Shown: one piece after another, positions 36,049-45,117 of the stretch
Layout of the letters: each line of letters begins with the position of its first letter
Position numbering within the stretch: the stretch's first letter is position 1
From: Marinicella litoralis
Lineage (GTDB): Bacteria; Pseudomonadota; Gammaproteobacteria; Xanthomonadales; Marinicellaceae
Length of the DNA stretch: 64,000 nt
Reading direction: 5' to 3'
Assembly: GCF_002591915.1 (NCBI RefSeq)
Contig: NZ_NIHB01000001.1
Span: 287,805-351,804, forward strand
The notes under the pieces: generated by a model
What the model was told of the DNA's origin: nothing
The model's database searches: none
Seen by the model: the letters and a program-made list of their open reading frames with translations, nothing else
Program-made: the position numbers and the translations under genes

Positions 36049-36828
36049 ATGATTGATATTGGCGCCAATTTAACCCACGACAGCTTTGATAAAGACCGAG
36101 CTGATGTGATTCACAATGCAAGAGCGCTTGGGGTTGATGCTTTTGTGATCACAGGCTCAGATGTGACTTGCTCACAAAAAGCCAAAGCCTTGGCCCATGA
36201 ATACACGGATTGTTGTTATGCCACTGCCGGAATACACCCACACCATGCCAGTGAGTTCAATGGCGAGACCCAGGAACAGTTACAAGAATTATTGAATGAT
36301 GACAAAGTGGTGGCTGTGGGGGAAACGGGCTTGGATTATTTCAGGGATTTTTCACCCCGTGCTGCACAAATATTTTCATTCGAACAACACATTCAACTGG
36401 CGATTGAAAATGAGATGCCTTTGTTTTTACACCAAAGAGAGGCGCATGTGGACTTTGGCCCGATTCTGCAGGCCCATCGAGACGCCTTATCAAATGTGGT
36501 GGTTCATTGTTTTACCGACAATGAAAAAGCCTTGTTTGATTACTTGGATTTGGACTGTTATATCGGAATCACCGGTTGGATCTGTGATGAAAGGCGAGGC
36601 AAACATTTGATTGATTTGGTTAAAAACATTCCGAATGATCGACTGTTGATTGAAACCGATGCGCCCTATTTGATTCCGAGGAATTTAAGCCCAAAACCCA
36701 AGTCCAGGAGAAATGAGCCAAAGTATTTACCACACATTGCCGAATTTATCGCGGCACATCATCCAATGGGTTTTGCTGAACTGAAAGCGGCTACAGTAGC
36801 AAACAGCAAAAAATTCTTTCAGATCTGA
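36049..36828 (+). CDS. tatD: TatD-family metal-dependent DNase
   Basis: 259 residues (E. coli TatD 260). A TIM-barrel hydrolase with 3'-5' exonuclease activity on single-stranded DNA and RNA in the family. Metal ligands appear in 'MIDIGANLTHD' (the first His is replaced by Asn, as in E. coli TatD), 'GIHPHHA', 'VAVGETGLDYFRD', 'HQREAH', 'VHCFTD' and 'IETDAPYL'. It lies 66 bp upstream of pepQ on the same strand. Confidence 0.95.
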   Translation: MIDIGANLTHDSFDKDRADVIHNARALGVDAFVITGSDVTCSQKAKALAHEYTDCCYATAGIHPHHASEFNGETQEQLQELLNDDKVVAVGETGLDYFRDFSPRAAQIFSFEQHIQLAIENEMPLFLHQREAHVDFGPILQAHRDALSNVVVHCFTDNEKALFDYLDLDCYIGITGWICDERRGKHLIDLVKNIPNDRLLIETDAPYLIPRNLSPKPKSRRNEPKYLPHIAEFIAAHHPMGFAELKAATVANSKKFFQI

Positions 36829-36894
36829 AGTCATTTACATACAATGAGGCCAGCACATAAGCCTGAAACCATCAACACAGTAACAGAGAAATTC

Positions 36895-38172
36895 ATGGGA
36901 TTATTCCAACAACACATTGATCATCTGGTCCAAGTAACCACAGCGGCATTGGCCGATACCCATTACGATGGTTTGTGGATATATTCTGGACACCCTGAAA
37001 ATAATTTTTTGGATGACATGGCGCCGCCACACAGCATCAATCCACATTTTAAATGGTGGGTACCGGTACCCAATGTGACCAGCAGTGTGATTCATTTTGT
37101 GCCAGGGCATAAACCGAAAGTGTATTTACATCAGCCTGCTGACTTTTGGCACAAAGTGGTTGATAACAGCCAAGACAAATGGACCCAATATTTTGATGTT
37201 GAGGTGATCGGACATTACAATCAATTACCGGATTTTGCGGCCTATAAAAACCATGCATGGATTGGTTCTAAAGAACTGCAGCCGTTAAGTGCTCAAGACA
37301 CCAACCCTGACGCCATAATCAACCACCTCCATTTCAGCAGGATTCAAAAAACTGAATATGAGGTGCATTGTATAGCTGAGGCGAATCAATCAGCCCTGAA
37401 GGGACACCATGCCGCTCAGGAAGCATTTTATGCCGGTGCCTCTGAGTATGAAATTCACATGGCCTATTTGCAGGCATGTCAACACAATGAATACCAAATG
37501 CCCTACGGCAACATCGTTGCTTTGAATGAAAACCCTGCGGTACTGCATTACCAATACCAAAGCCGGGAACGGGTGGCCACTGATCAACTCAAATCATTTT
37601 TAATTGATGCAGGAGCCAGCTACAAAGGCTATGCAGCTGACATCACCAGAACCTATGCCTATCAGCCAGGTCGGTTTGCGGAGATGATCAAAATGATGGA
37701 TGAAAAACAACAAATGCTGTGTCAAAAAGCGGTGACCGGACAAGATTATGTGGCCTTACATGAATTGGCCCATTTATCGATCAGTGAGTTGTTGTGCGAG
37801 TTTGAAGTGATTAATTGTTCTGCCCAAACAGCGGTTGAATCCGGATTGAGCCAAACCTTCTTTCCGCACGGCTTGGGTCATTATTTGGGTCTTCAGGTAC
37901 ATGATGTTTCCGGTCACGTGATTGATCGCCAAGGAACCGTTAAATCACCCCCCAAGGCCTATCCCTTTTTAAGACTGACCGATCACTTGCGCGAAAATGC
38001 CGTCATTACCATCGAGCCAGGGGTGTATTTCATCCCGATGTTGTTGGCTGAAATTGCCAAACACAAAGACGTGAACTGGCAAAAAGTAACCGAACTGCTG
38101 CCTTTTGGTGGCATTCGCATAGAAGACAATGTGGTGGTGAAATCAACGGTCCCTTTGAATTTAAGTCGTTAA
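36895..38172 (+). CDS. pepQ: Xaa-Pro dipeptidase PepQ
   Basis: 425 residues from ATG 36895 ('MGLFQQHIDHL'), aligning with E. coli PepQ, and preceded by AGAGAAA; the frame is open 17 codons further back. A pita-bread metallopeptidase that cleaves dipeptides ending in proline. Dinuclear metal ligands lie in 'DAGASYKGYAADITRTY' (two Asp), 'HGLGHYLGLQVHD' (His), 'TIEPGVYF' (Glu) and 'GGIRIEDNVVV' (Glu). All are present. It ends in a terminator shared with the convergent prc gene. Confidence 0.95.
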   Translation: MGLFQQHIDHLVQVTTAALADTHYDGLWIYSGHPENNFLDDMAPPHSINPHFKWWVPVPNVTSSVIHFVPGHKPKVYLHQPADFWHKVVDNSQDKWTQYFDVEVIGHYNQLPDFAAYKNHAWIGSKELQPLSAQDTNPDAIINHLHFSRIQKTEYEVHCIAEANQSALKGHHAAQEAFYAGASEYEIHMAYLQACQHNEYQMPYGNIVALNENPAVLHYQYQSRERVATDQLKSFLIDAGASYKGYAADITRTYAYQPGRFAEMIKMMDEKQQMLCQKAVTGQDYVALHELAHLSISELLCEFEVINCSAQTAVESGLSQTFFPHGLGHYLGLQVHDVSGHVIDRQGTVKSPPKAYPFLRLTDHLRENAVITIEPGVYFIPMLLAEIAKHKDVNWQKVTELLPFGGIRIEDNVVVKSTVPLNLSR

Positions 38173-38193
38173 CTTTACCGTTGGGTTGAAAAT

Positions 38194-38224
38194 AAAAAAA
38201 GCCTGAAGTGATTCAGGCTTTTTT
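38194..38224. terminator. Bidirectional terminator between pepQ and prc
   Basis: A7 then GCCTGAA (38201-38207), GTGA loop, TTCAGGC (38212-38218), then T6 (38219-38224). The symmetrical A and T tails serve both genes. Confidence 0.92.
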
Positions 38225-38248
38225 ATGCAGTTTACAATGCTGTAGTGG

Positions 38249-40402
38249 TTACTTCTTTTCTGACTTCGCAATTAAGTTTTCAAGTTTTAAAGTGATGAAA
38301 TCTGACAGAATCCGCGCCGTTTCATGTAACCTGAAATCGACAAAATCTTCAACTTCTTCGTCTTCAGCATCCACTTCGGTTTGTTGTTCAGCCATTTTGG
38401 TGTCTTCAGATTTCAGTGCTTCTTTTGAGTCAAAAACCAAATTCACTTTGCCCAACAATGGGTTGGCTTGTGCTTGTGCAATGATGGCTGCACGCTTTTC
38501 TTTGCGTTGCTTTTTACGTTGTTTCCGTTCTTTGACTTTTTGTTCTCTGGTGGCCGCGGACAATGAAACCATGACATCATCTTTTTCTTGGTTATACAGC
38601 TCAATTTCATTTTTCAGAAAATCAAACTCAAAATTAACATCGGAGCGTTCAGAGAATCTTTTTCTTAGGTAAGAAATCTCGTCAGAAAGGTCGTCGAATA
38701 AAATATAGTCACTGCTGGCAATGCTGTTCCAGGGCAAAGCATTTTCATAAGAGGATTCGCCATAATTTTCAAAACCAGGAGAAGCCGGGAAAGTGATGTC
38801 TGGAATCACACCGCGGTTTTGCGTGCTGCCGCCATTGATGCGGAAAAACTGCCCGCGGGTCATTTTTAATTGTCCCAGTTTGGTTTCTTTGTCATTGGTC
38901 CACTCATTCAATGGCATGATGTTCTGTACAGTGCCTTTGCCGTAAGTTTGTCCACCCACAATGATGGCTCTGCCATAATCTTGCATGGCTGCGGCAAATA
39001 TTTCAGAAGCCGAAGCCGATAATTTATTGACCATAACCACCATGGGTCGATCCCATGCAATGGCTGGGTTGAGGTCCCGTTTGACTTCAACCTTGCCATA
39101 GGACACTTTGGTTTGTACCACTGGCCCTTTGTCGATAAACAAGCCTGAAAGTTGGATGGCTTCATACAGTGAACCACCGCCATTGTTTCTTAAGTCAACA
39201 ATCACACCCTGAACACCTTCTTCAGTGAATTTATTTAAGATTTTTTTAACGTCTTTGGTGGTGCTTCGAAAGTCTTTGTCATTGGCCTGGTATGCAGCAA
39301 AATCAAGATAGAAGGTCGGAATGTCGATGACTCCGATTTTTCTGCTGTGTTTACCATCTTGTACTTCATAGATTTGGTATTGGGCTGCTTGTTGTTCTAA
39401 TTTGACTTTGTCTCTGACGATACTGACTGTTTTAGGCAAGGTATCCGGAGAATCATCTTCACCAATCACTCGCAAGCGAACGGTTGAACCTTTTTCTCCT
39501 CGAATCAATTGCACCACGTCTTCAATGCCCCAACCAACAACGTCTTCGAAGCTGCCTTCGGCATCTTGGCCAACGGCCATCACTTTATCGCCGCTTTTTA
39601 AAGAACCTTCTAAATCTGCTGGGCCACCTTTAACGATGGTTTGGATTGATGTGTATTCACCGTCATTGCCCAAGACGGCACCAATCCCTTCCAATGAAAG
39701 CTTCATGTTAATTTCAAAATTTTCAGAAGTGATGGGCTCCATATAACCAGTATGGGGTTCAATCAGGGTTAAATAAGAGTTGATGAAGTATTGGAACACA
39801 TCGTCACTTTTCATGTCTTCAATGCGTTTGGAAATCAAGTTGTATCGTTTGTTGAGCGTTTCTTTGATTTTTTCCGGTTCTTTTTTCAATAACAACAAGC
39901 TCAGGTAGTCGTTTTTGACTTTTTTGGTCCAAATTTCATTCAGTTCTTTTTGGTCTATGGCCCAAGGTGCTTTTTCGCGGTCCCACTGGTATTCGTCATC
40001 TGTTTCAAAGTTCATCTCAGAATCAAGCACTTTAGAAGCGAACTCTTTTTGTACAGCCACCCTTTTTTTGAACAGGTTAAAAATTTCATAAGCTGGACTC
40101 AGGTCGCCTTTTTTCAGGTCATCATCAAGCTCATTTCTCCAACGATCAAATGAAACTATGTCTTCACCTAGGAAGTACATTTTGTTGGGGTCTAAAGTGG
40201 CTATGAACTTGTCTAAAATCTTTTGCGAAAATCCGTCATCAAGTTCAGAAGGTTTGTAATGTAATTCTTCAATCAACTTAACCACCAGCTGACTTTCTTT
40301 GGTGTGTTTAGGGCTTGGCTTGATCGGTTCAAAATCTGCTTTGGCAAAAGCGACGTTGATAGATGCCACCCAAAATACCATTATGTAATTAATCGATTTC
40401 AT
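38249..40402 (-). CDS. prc: Carboxy-terminal processing protease Prc (Tsp)
   Basis: 717 residues with signal peptide 'MKSINYIMVFWVASINVAFA' and an AGGAACTG ribosome site. A periplasmic protease that trims C-termini and, in E. coli, degrades the hydrolase MepS. The PDZ domain is near residues 240-330 ('SLEGIGAVLGNDGEYTSI', 'LKSGDKVMAVGQ'). The S41 catalytic Ser is in 'NKLSASASEIFAAAM' and Lys in 'GGQTYGKGTVQNI'. The C-terminal region is long, helical and basic ('EQKVKERKQRKKQRKEKR'), as in Tsp. It is divergent from the FKBP isomerase across a 249-bp spacer. Confidence 0.96.
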   Translation of the reverse strand: MKSINYIMVFWVASINVAFAKADFEPIKPSPKHTKESQLVVKLIEELHYKPSELDDGFSQKILDKFIATLDPNKMYFLGEDIVSFDRWRNELDDDLKKGDLSPAYEIFNLFKKRVAVQKEFASKVLDSEMNFETDDEYQWDREKAPWAIDQKELNEIWTKKVKNDYLSLLLLKKEPEKIKETLNKRYNLISKRIEDMKSDDVFQYFINSYLTLIEPHTGYMEPITSENFEINMKLSLEGIGAVLGNDGEYTSIQTIVKGGPADLEGSLKSGDKVMAVGQDAEGSFEDVVGWGIEDVVQLIRGEKGSTVRLRVIGEDDSPDTLPKTVSIVRDKVKLEQQAAQYQIYEVQDGKHSRKIGVIDIPTFYLDFAAYQANDKDFRSTTKDVKKILNKFTEEGVQGVIVDLRNNGGGSLYEAIQLSGLFIDKGPVVQTKVSYGKVEVKRDLNPAIAWDRPMVVMVNKLSASASEIFAAAMQDYGRAIIVGGQTYGKGTVQNIMPLNEWTNDKETKLGQLKMTRGQFFRINGGSTQNRGVIPDITFPASPGFENYGESSYENALPWNSIASSDYILFDDLSDEISYLRKRFSERSDVNFEFDFLKNEIELYNQEKDDVMVSLSAATREQKVKERKQRKKQRKEKRAAIIAQAQANPLLGKVNLVFDSKEALKSEDTKMAEQQTEVDAEDEEVEDFVDFRLHETARILSDFITLKLENLIAKSEKK

Positions 40403-40576
40403 GTTTTATCAGTTCCTAATTGTTCTTTGTGTTGTGGATCTTGTTTTTTTTCTATTGAACTTTCTTTATCTAATATTGCCTTAAGGCTAAATTTAATGAT
40501 ATAGGTCAATCGTCATCAATACAAGTCTCTGGATTCTATTCTGAGACCCAGTTAATGAATATTGGTTTCATATTTT

Positions 40577-40585
40577 TGTTATAAT
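40577..40585 (+). promoter_or_regulatory. Extended -10 promoter of the FKBP isomerase gene
   Basis: TG-T-TATAAT at 40577-40585 is a perfect extended -10. No good -35 sits at the right distance, as is usual for this promoter class. It lies 66 bases before the ATG at 40652, which has TTTTGGAG upstream. Confidence 0.6.
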
Positions 40586-40651
40586 GTCGTGCTTTGATTG
40601 GCCAGCGGGGTCAATCGTTGATACGACTAGCTAATATTTTGGAGAAAATGA

Positions 40652-41359
40652 ATGAGTAAATTAGCCATAGCTATTGGTGTAGCTGGAACATTGTTGAGTT
40701 CTGTAACTTGGGCGGAAATGGATTCAGAAAACGGACAAATCAATTACAAGATTGGTACGGACGTGGGTAAATATTTGAAAGATTCAGAACTGAGTTTTGA
40801 TAAAGAATCATTCATCACAGGTTTGGAAGATGGATTGGCAGGACGTGATTTGCGTTTGAGTGCTGAAGACTTGGTTAAAATTCGTGGCATCATTCAACAA
40901 AAACAACAAGAAGTTCAAAAAGCCAAAAAAGAGCAATTAATGGCTGAGCTTGAAGTTCAAAAAGTTGAAAATGCCGAAAAAGGGGCGGCTTTCTTGAAAG
41001 AAAAAGCGGCAGAAAAAGGTGTGGTAACGACTGAATCAGGTTTGATGTATGAAGTTTTGACACAAGGTGAAGGCGAGAGACCAGCAACACCTACCACAAC
41101 AGTTGTGGTTCATTACACCGGTACATTAATCGATGGCACCAAATTCGACAGTTCGGTAGATCGTGGCCAACCAGCTACATTCGCCTTGAATCAAGTGATT
41201 AAAGGTTGGACTGAAGGACTGCAGTTGATGAACGCAGGTTCAAAATACAGATTTTACATCCCACCTGAGTTGGCTTATGGGTCAGATGCCAGACCAGGTA
41301 GCCCGATTGGTCCTAACAGTACTTTGATTTTTGATGTTGAGTTGATTGAAATTAAATAA
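40652..41359 (+). CDS. FKBP-type peptidyl-prolyl isomerase (FkpA/Mip type)
   Basis: 235 residues with a signal peptide ('LAIAIGVAGTLLSSVTWA'), so periplasmic. An N-terminal dimerisation domain and long helix (about 25-125, 'IIQQKQQEVQKAKKEQLMAELEVQK') precede the FKBP domain, which carries 'VVVHYTGTLIDGTKFDSS', 'VIKGWTEGLQLMNAGSKYRFYIP' and 'LIFDVELIEI'. It catalyses prolyl isomerisation and chaperones outer-membrane and secreted proteins. Monocistronic, with its own promoter and terminator. Confidence 0.95.
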   Translation: MSKLAIAIGVAGTLLSSVTWAEMDSENGQINYKIGTDVGKYLKDSELSFDKESFITGLEDGLAGRDLRLSAEDLVKIRGIIQQKQQEVQKAKKEQLMAELEVQKVENAEKGAAFLKEKAAEKGVVTTESGLMYEVLTQGEGERPATPTTTVVVHYTGTLIDGTKFDSSVDRGQPATFALNQVIKGWTEGLQLMNAGSKYRFYIPPELAYGSDARPGSPIGPNSTLIFDVELIEIK

Positions 41360-41384
41360 TCATCACAGCAAGCAATAACTAAAA

Positions 41385-41413
41385 AAGCCCCTGATTTCAA
41401 GGGGCTTATTTTT
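41385..41413 (+). terminator. Terminator of the FKBP isomerase gene
   Basis: AAGCCCCT (41385-41392), 7-base loop, AGGGGCTT (41400-41407), then ATTTTTT. The A-run before the stem may also serve the convergent priA. Confidence 0.9.
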
Positions 41414-41437
41414 TGCCTGTTTTTTGGTGTTGATGAA

Positions 41438-43618
41438 TCAGTCAAAACTGACAGGGTCAATATCAACAAACCATTGAATGGACTTGTCATTGAATTGTTT
41501 TTTCAGTTGGTAAATCAACAGGTGTAAGGCTTTTCTTTGATTGGCATTGAGGATTAATTGCATTCGATGTAATTTTTGCTTTTTAGCCACCAGGGCAGGC
41601 AATGGCCCCAGTACACTGACCTGTTCGTTGTTTTCGCAAAACACCACCATGTCATTGAGAAAATGATCAAGTAAAGAGGCGTCCCTGTGCTGTGCCCTGA
41701 TGATGGCTAAATAGGTATACGGCGGGAATTGCATTTCTTGGCGTTCAGTGAGCTGGCTTTTGGCAAATGATTCATAACCTTGGTCAAACAAAGCGTGGAA
41801 AAAGGCATGATCGGGAAATTGTGTTTGGATGATCACCTCCCCTTTGGTGTCGGCTCGCCCGGCCCTTCCTGAGACTTGAGTTAACAATTGTGCCAGGTAT
41901 TCTGTGGCTCTGAAATCAGACGAAAAAAAGCTGTTGTCCACATTGACCACTACCACCAAGGACAGCAAGGGAAAATCATGGCCTTTTGAAAGCATTTGGG
42001 TGCCAACAATGACACAAGGGTTTCCTGAACGCACCGCTTCCAGGTTGTTTTGCCAGTGTTTGGGGGTTTTAACGGCATCGCGATCAAACCTGATGATGGG
42101 TGTATCGGAAAAATGCTGGCTCAAGCCATCGGCTATTTTTTCTGTTCCAACGCCCAATGTTTCAACGTGTTGAGAGCCGCAGCCAGGACAAAATTCAGGC
42201 AAGGTGTAACGCCGGTCACAATGGTGACATTTCAGTAAGTTCAGGTGTTTGTGGTAAGTTAAATAAGCATCACAGTCATCACAGGTGCCAATCCAGCTAC
42301 ATTCATTACAAATCAGTTTGGGAGACCAGCCACGCCGATTGAGAAACACCAACACTTGATTGCCATTTGCTAAATGACTTTCAATTTTGTGTAAGGTCTT
42401 AAGTGACAGGCCTTTGGATGGTTTGTTGTTCAAAGCATTTTGTAGCGTGATGCTTGGCATCGGATTGTTGTTGGTTCGACTGCGCAGTTTCAGCCATTTG
42501 TATTTACCTCCGATGGCATGGTTTAAAGATTCAAAACTGGGCGTGGCTGAACCCAAAATCACAGGAAAGTCATTTATTTTCCCCCTCAATACAGCCAAAT
42601 CTCTGGCGGAGTACCGAGTCCCATCTTGTTGTTTGTAACTTAAATCATGTTCTTCATCGATCAATATTGCGCCTAAGTTTTTAAAGGGTGTAAAGATTCC
42701 TGAACGGGTGGCAACCACCACATCGATTAGGCCTGTTTTGGCGTGGTGCCAGACCCGCGCCCTGGCGCCATCAGATAATCCAGAGTGCAAGACAGCCATT
42801 TGACCTTTGATTCGCTGACTTATTTCTTGAAATAATTGCGGTGTGAGGCCTATTTCTGGAACCAGCACCAACACCTGTTTGTTTTCAAGCATTAAGTTTT
42901 GGATGAATTGAATATAAACTTCTGTTTTACCTGAGCCAGTTATGCCATCTAACAACATCACATTGAATTTATCATGTGCTTGTTTTAGTTGTTTTAAGGC
43001 GGCATCTTGATCAGCGGTCAGTTGAAATCCTGGGTCATAAGGTGCTTCATTGGCTAACAAACACAGTTCTTCTGCTTGAGCCAAATTTTTCTCAGCCAGT
43101 TGTTTACAAATTTGTGAGGCTGAAGATGAAATGTGAGACAAAGATTGACTGGTCAGCGGTCCATGTAACAACAGGTATTGATATATTTCTAGTTGTTTCG
43201 GTGCAGCTTGCAACCGTTCGGTCGCTTGCTCCAAAGTGCTTTTTGTGCGCCACCACTTTTGCAGAGGGATGGGCTTATTGGCGGTCTTTTTTAACCAAGC
43301 TGGTAAGGCAGTAAAGATCATCTCGCCTAAGGTGACTTGATAATATTTAGACGCTTGCTTGAACAAGGTTAAATCAGCTTCGTTGAGAATGGCTTGTTCG
43401 TCTAAAATGGCTTGAATGGGTTTAAGTTTTGAGAAGCTGCTGTGGTCAGAGAATGAAAGTACGATGCCAACCACTGTTTTGTTTTTACCCAAGTTGACCA
43501 ACACCCGGCCACCCACTGGCGGGGTAGATAAGTGTTCAGGTAATTGGTAATCCAAGTGTTGTGCAAACGGTATTTTCAGTGCCACTTGAACCACATCTGG
43601 GCGGTTGGGTTTTTGCAT
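41438..43618 (-). CDS. priA: Primosomal protein N' (replication restart helicase PriA)
   Basis: 726 residues from ATG 43618 ('MQKPNRPDVVQVAL'); the frame has a TTG two codons earlier. PriA recognises stalled forks and reloads DnaB. It has the 3'-DNA-binding N-domain, helicase motifs with Walker A 'DGITGSGKTEVY', the 'DEEHD' motif and 'LGSATPS', and a zinc-binding region with paired cysteines ('CNECSWIGTCDDCD', 'CHHCDRRYTLPEFCPGCG'). 'QVSGRAGR' is helicase motif VI. It lies next to a spacer full of DnaA boxes. Confidence 0.97.
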   Translation of the reverse strand: MQKPNRPDVVQVALKIPFAQHLDYQLPEHLSTPPVGGRVLVNLGKNKTVVGIVLSFSDHSSFSKLKPIQAILDEQAILNEADLTLFKQASKYYQVTLGEMIFTALPAWLKKTANKPIPLQKWWRTKSTLEQATERLQAAPKQLEIYQYLLLHGPLTSQSLSHISSSASQICKQLAEKNLAQAEELCLLANEAPYDPGFQLTADQDAALKQLKQAHDKFNVMLLDGITGSGKTEVYIQFIQNLMLENKQVLVLVPEIGLTPQLFQEISQRIKGQMAVLHSGLSDGARARVWHHAKTGLIDVVVATRSGIFTPFKNLGAILIDEEHDLSYKQQDGTRYSARDLAVLRGKINDFPVILGSATPSFESLNHAIGGKYKWLKLRSRTNNNPMPSITLQNALNNKPSKGLSLKTLHKIESHLANGNQVLVFLNRRGWSPKLICNECSWIGTCDDCDAYLTYHKHLNLLKCHHCDRRYTLPEFCPGCGSQHVETLGVGTEKIADGLSQHFSDTPIIRFDRDAVKTPKHWQNNLEAVRSGNPCVIVGTQMLSKGHDFPLLSLVVVVNVDNSFFSSDFRATEYLAQLLTQVSGRAGRADTKGEVIIQTQFPDHAFFHALFDQGYESFAKSQLTERQEMQFPPYTYLAIIRAQHRDASLLDHFLNDMVVFCENNEQVSVLGPLPALVAKKQKLHRMQLILNANQRKALHLLIYQLKKQFNDKSIQWFVDIDPVSFD

Positions 43619-43779
43619 CAGCAAATCATACCATTATGAGAAAATATTATTCATCAAGTTTCTTGAAGAATGACCTGGATTGATGCCTTGAACAAACACA
43701 ACTCAATTCCAATGCACTGGATGAATGAATTACCGCTGTGGTGATTTTATTTAAGCCTATAAATACAGAGCGCGGCAGA

Positions 43780-44021
43780 TTATCCCACGACAGATTGACT
43801 GATAAAGTTATCCACAAAAACTGTGGATAACTTTGTGAATAAGTTGCAAAACCGATGCCATTAAACCAAATCAGCTGTAATCATAGACACATTGGTTAAT
43901 TGTTAACCAAATACAATATGTTGTTTTATATCAATAACTTACAAGTGTTTTGAGATGTTGGTGGTTAATAAAAACAAGTAAATTCATGTTTTAAGCGTTT
44001 TTGCCGCCAAGTTGTGCATAA
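43780..44021. other. DnaA-box cluster in a 466-bp spacer (origin candidate or DnaA-binding regulatory region)
   Basis: Four 9-mers fit TTATNCACA on one strand or the other: TTATCCACA at 43808-43816, TGTGGATAA at 43822-43830, TGTGAATAA at 43834-43842 and TGTGCATAA at 44013-44021. TTATCCCAC at 43780-43788 is a near match. The second and third face each other within a larger dyad (GTTATCCACA/TGTGGATAAC). Between them and the last box lie the perfect dyad TTGGTTAA-TTG-TTAACCAA (43892-43910) and a long AT-rich stretch (43911-44050) suited to unwinding. The spacer runs from 43619 to 44084 and holds no gene. dnaA, mnmG and rpmH are not in the window, so chromosomal oriC is not proven. Confidence 0.5.
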
Positions 44022-44084
44022 TTTTTACAATATATTATGAACTGACTGACTTTCAGCGCTTGCTTGTGTGGAACCCAGTACCCC

Positions 44085-45032
44085 TTATTCGCTGTAAGCC
44101 TCGGCAGTGGCATCATGTGGGTGTAGCGATTCGTGGTGGGTGACCCTTAGGTGAAACTGTTTAACCAAGGCGCTTTTGCTTAACACCTGTTTGATGCGTC
44201 TGGCGGCATCTTCACAAAACATCAAATTCTGTCCATTGCGCAATGCAAATGCTTGTTCATCTGCCCTTTTCACCGCAGCTTGAACTGCAGTTTGTAAAGA
44301 GTTTTCAACCAAGTTAATCAGTGTTTCAAGGGGAATTTCCTGTTGTTCATTTTGCAACTTCACTTTGATCACAGCAGAACTTCTTTGGCTGTGTGGTGTG
44401 GCATTGATGCCTTGTTCAGAACCCAACCAATCAATCACGTCTTGTTTACTGATGTTGTTTTGATCAAATTGCTGTTTGAAATTTTCTTGGATTAATTGGC
44501 GTGCCAAAGCAGCAGAACAAGGACATGTGCTGGAATATGTGACTTGAAAGCTTAAATATTTGCTCAGGCCAGACTTTTTACATTGCACCACTGAAAGCTT
44601 GATGGGGTATGAACGCCAACCAGAATGATCGCTGACCAGCGCTTTTCTTCGCAACAAAGCCTCACCTTCAACTTCGATCAAAGCATTTTGGCTGAGTTTT
44701 TTGTGAGTCTGTAAAAAGTTCTGGGTTAATTGGTGCAACACAAGGTAGTCAATGGTTTCATGACTGAATGCTTGATCACAAGCCAAATATAAACGAGACA
44801 TGTGGATGCCTTTGCTGGCTTCATCATCCAATGACACCTCGGCTCGCACGCGTGCCACACTGGCTGGAACGGACACATCTGCTGACATCAGCAAGGGCAT
44901 CTCTATGTCACTCATGCCAACCCACTGAAGCTGTCCACCTATTTTGGCTTTTTCTTCTGATGCGATGTCAGGCAAGGTACAGGATTGGTTTGTAGAATCT
45001 AACACTGGGTTGAGTTTGAAATAATTACACAA
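44085..45032 (-). CDS. folE2: GTP cyclohydrolase I type 2 (FolE2)
   Basis: Up to 315 residues. It makes dihydroneopterin triphosphate for folate or queuosine, without needing zinc, unlike FolE. Family motifs are 'QWVGMSDIEMPLLM', 'STCPCSAALA' (metal-binding Cys) and 'PHSQRSS'. No ATG exists before the conserved 'WVGMSDIEMP'; the start must be TTG 45032 or GTG 45005, neither with a good ribosome site. folE2 is often repressed by Zur; the sequence just upstream has only a poor dyad, so I do not claim a Zur box. Confidence 0.92.
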   Translation of the reverse strand: MCNYFKLNPVLDSTNQSCTLPDIASEEKAKIGGQLQWVGMSDIEMPLLMSADVSVPASVARVRAEVSLDDEASKGIHMSRLYLACDQAFSHETIDYLVLHQLTQNFLQTHKKLSQNALIEVEGEALLRRKALVSDHSGWRSYPIKLSVVQCKKSGLSKYLSFQVTYSSTCPCSAALARQLIQENFKQQFDQNNISKQDVIDWLGSEQGINATPHSQRSSAVIKVKLQNEQQEIPLETLINLVENSLQTAVQAAVKRADEQAFALRNGQNLMFCEDAARRIKQVLSKSALVKQFHLRVTHHESLHPHDATAEAYSE

Positions 45033-45117
45033 TAATGTGGTGTATCATATCAAATTACAAGATAAAGCTGGGTAATTTCAAGCCATTTAAAACGGCACAC
45101 ATTAAATATCTTTTGGG

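Noticed and set aside
45033-45060. Zur-like operator upstream of folE2
   Set aside because: The dyad matches at only about four of seven positions per arm; not enough to claim a site.
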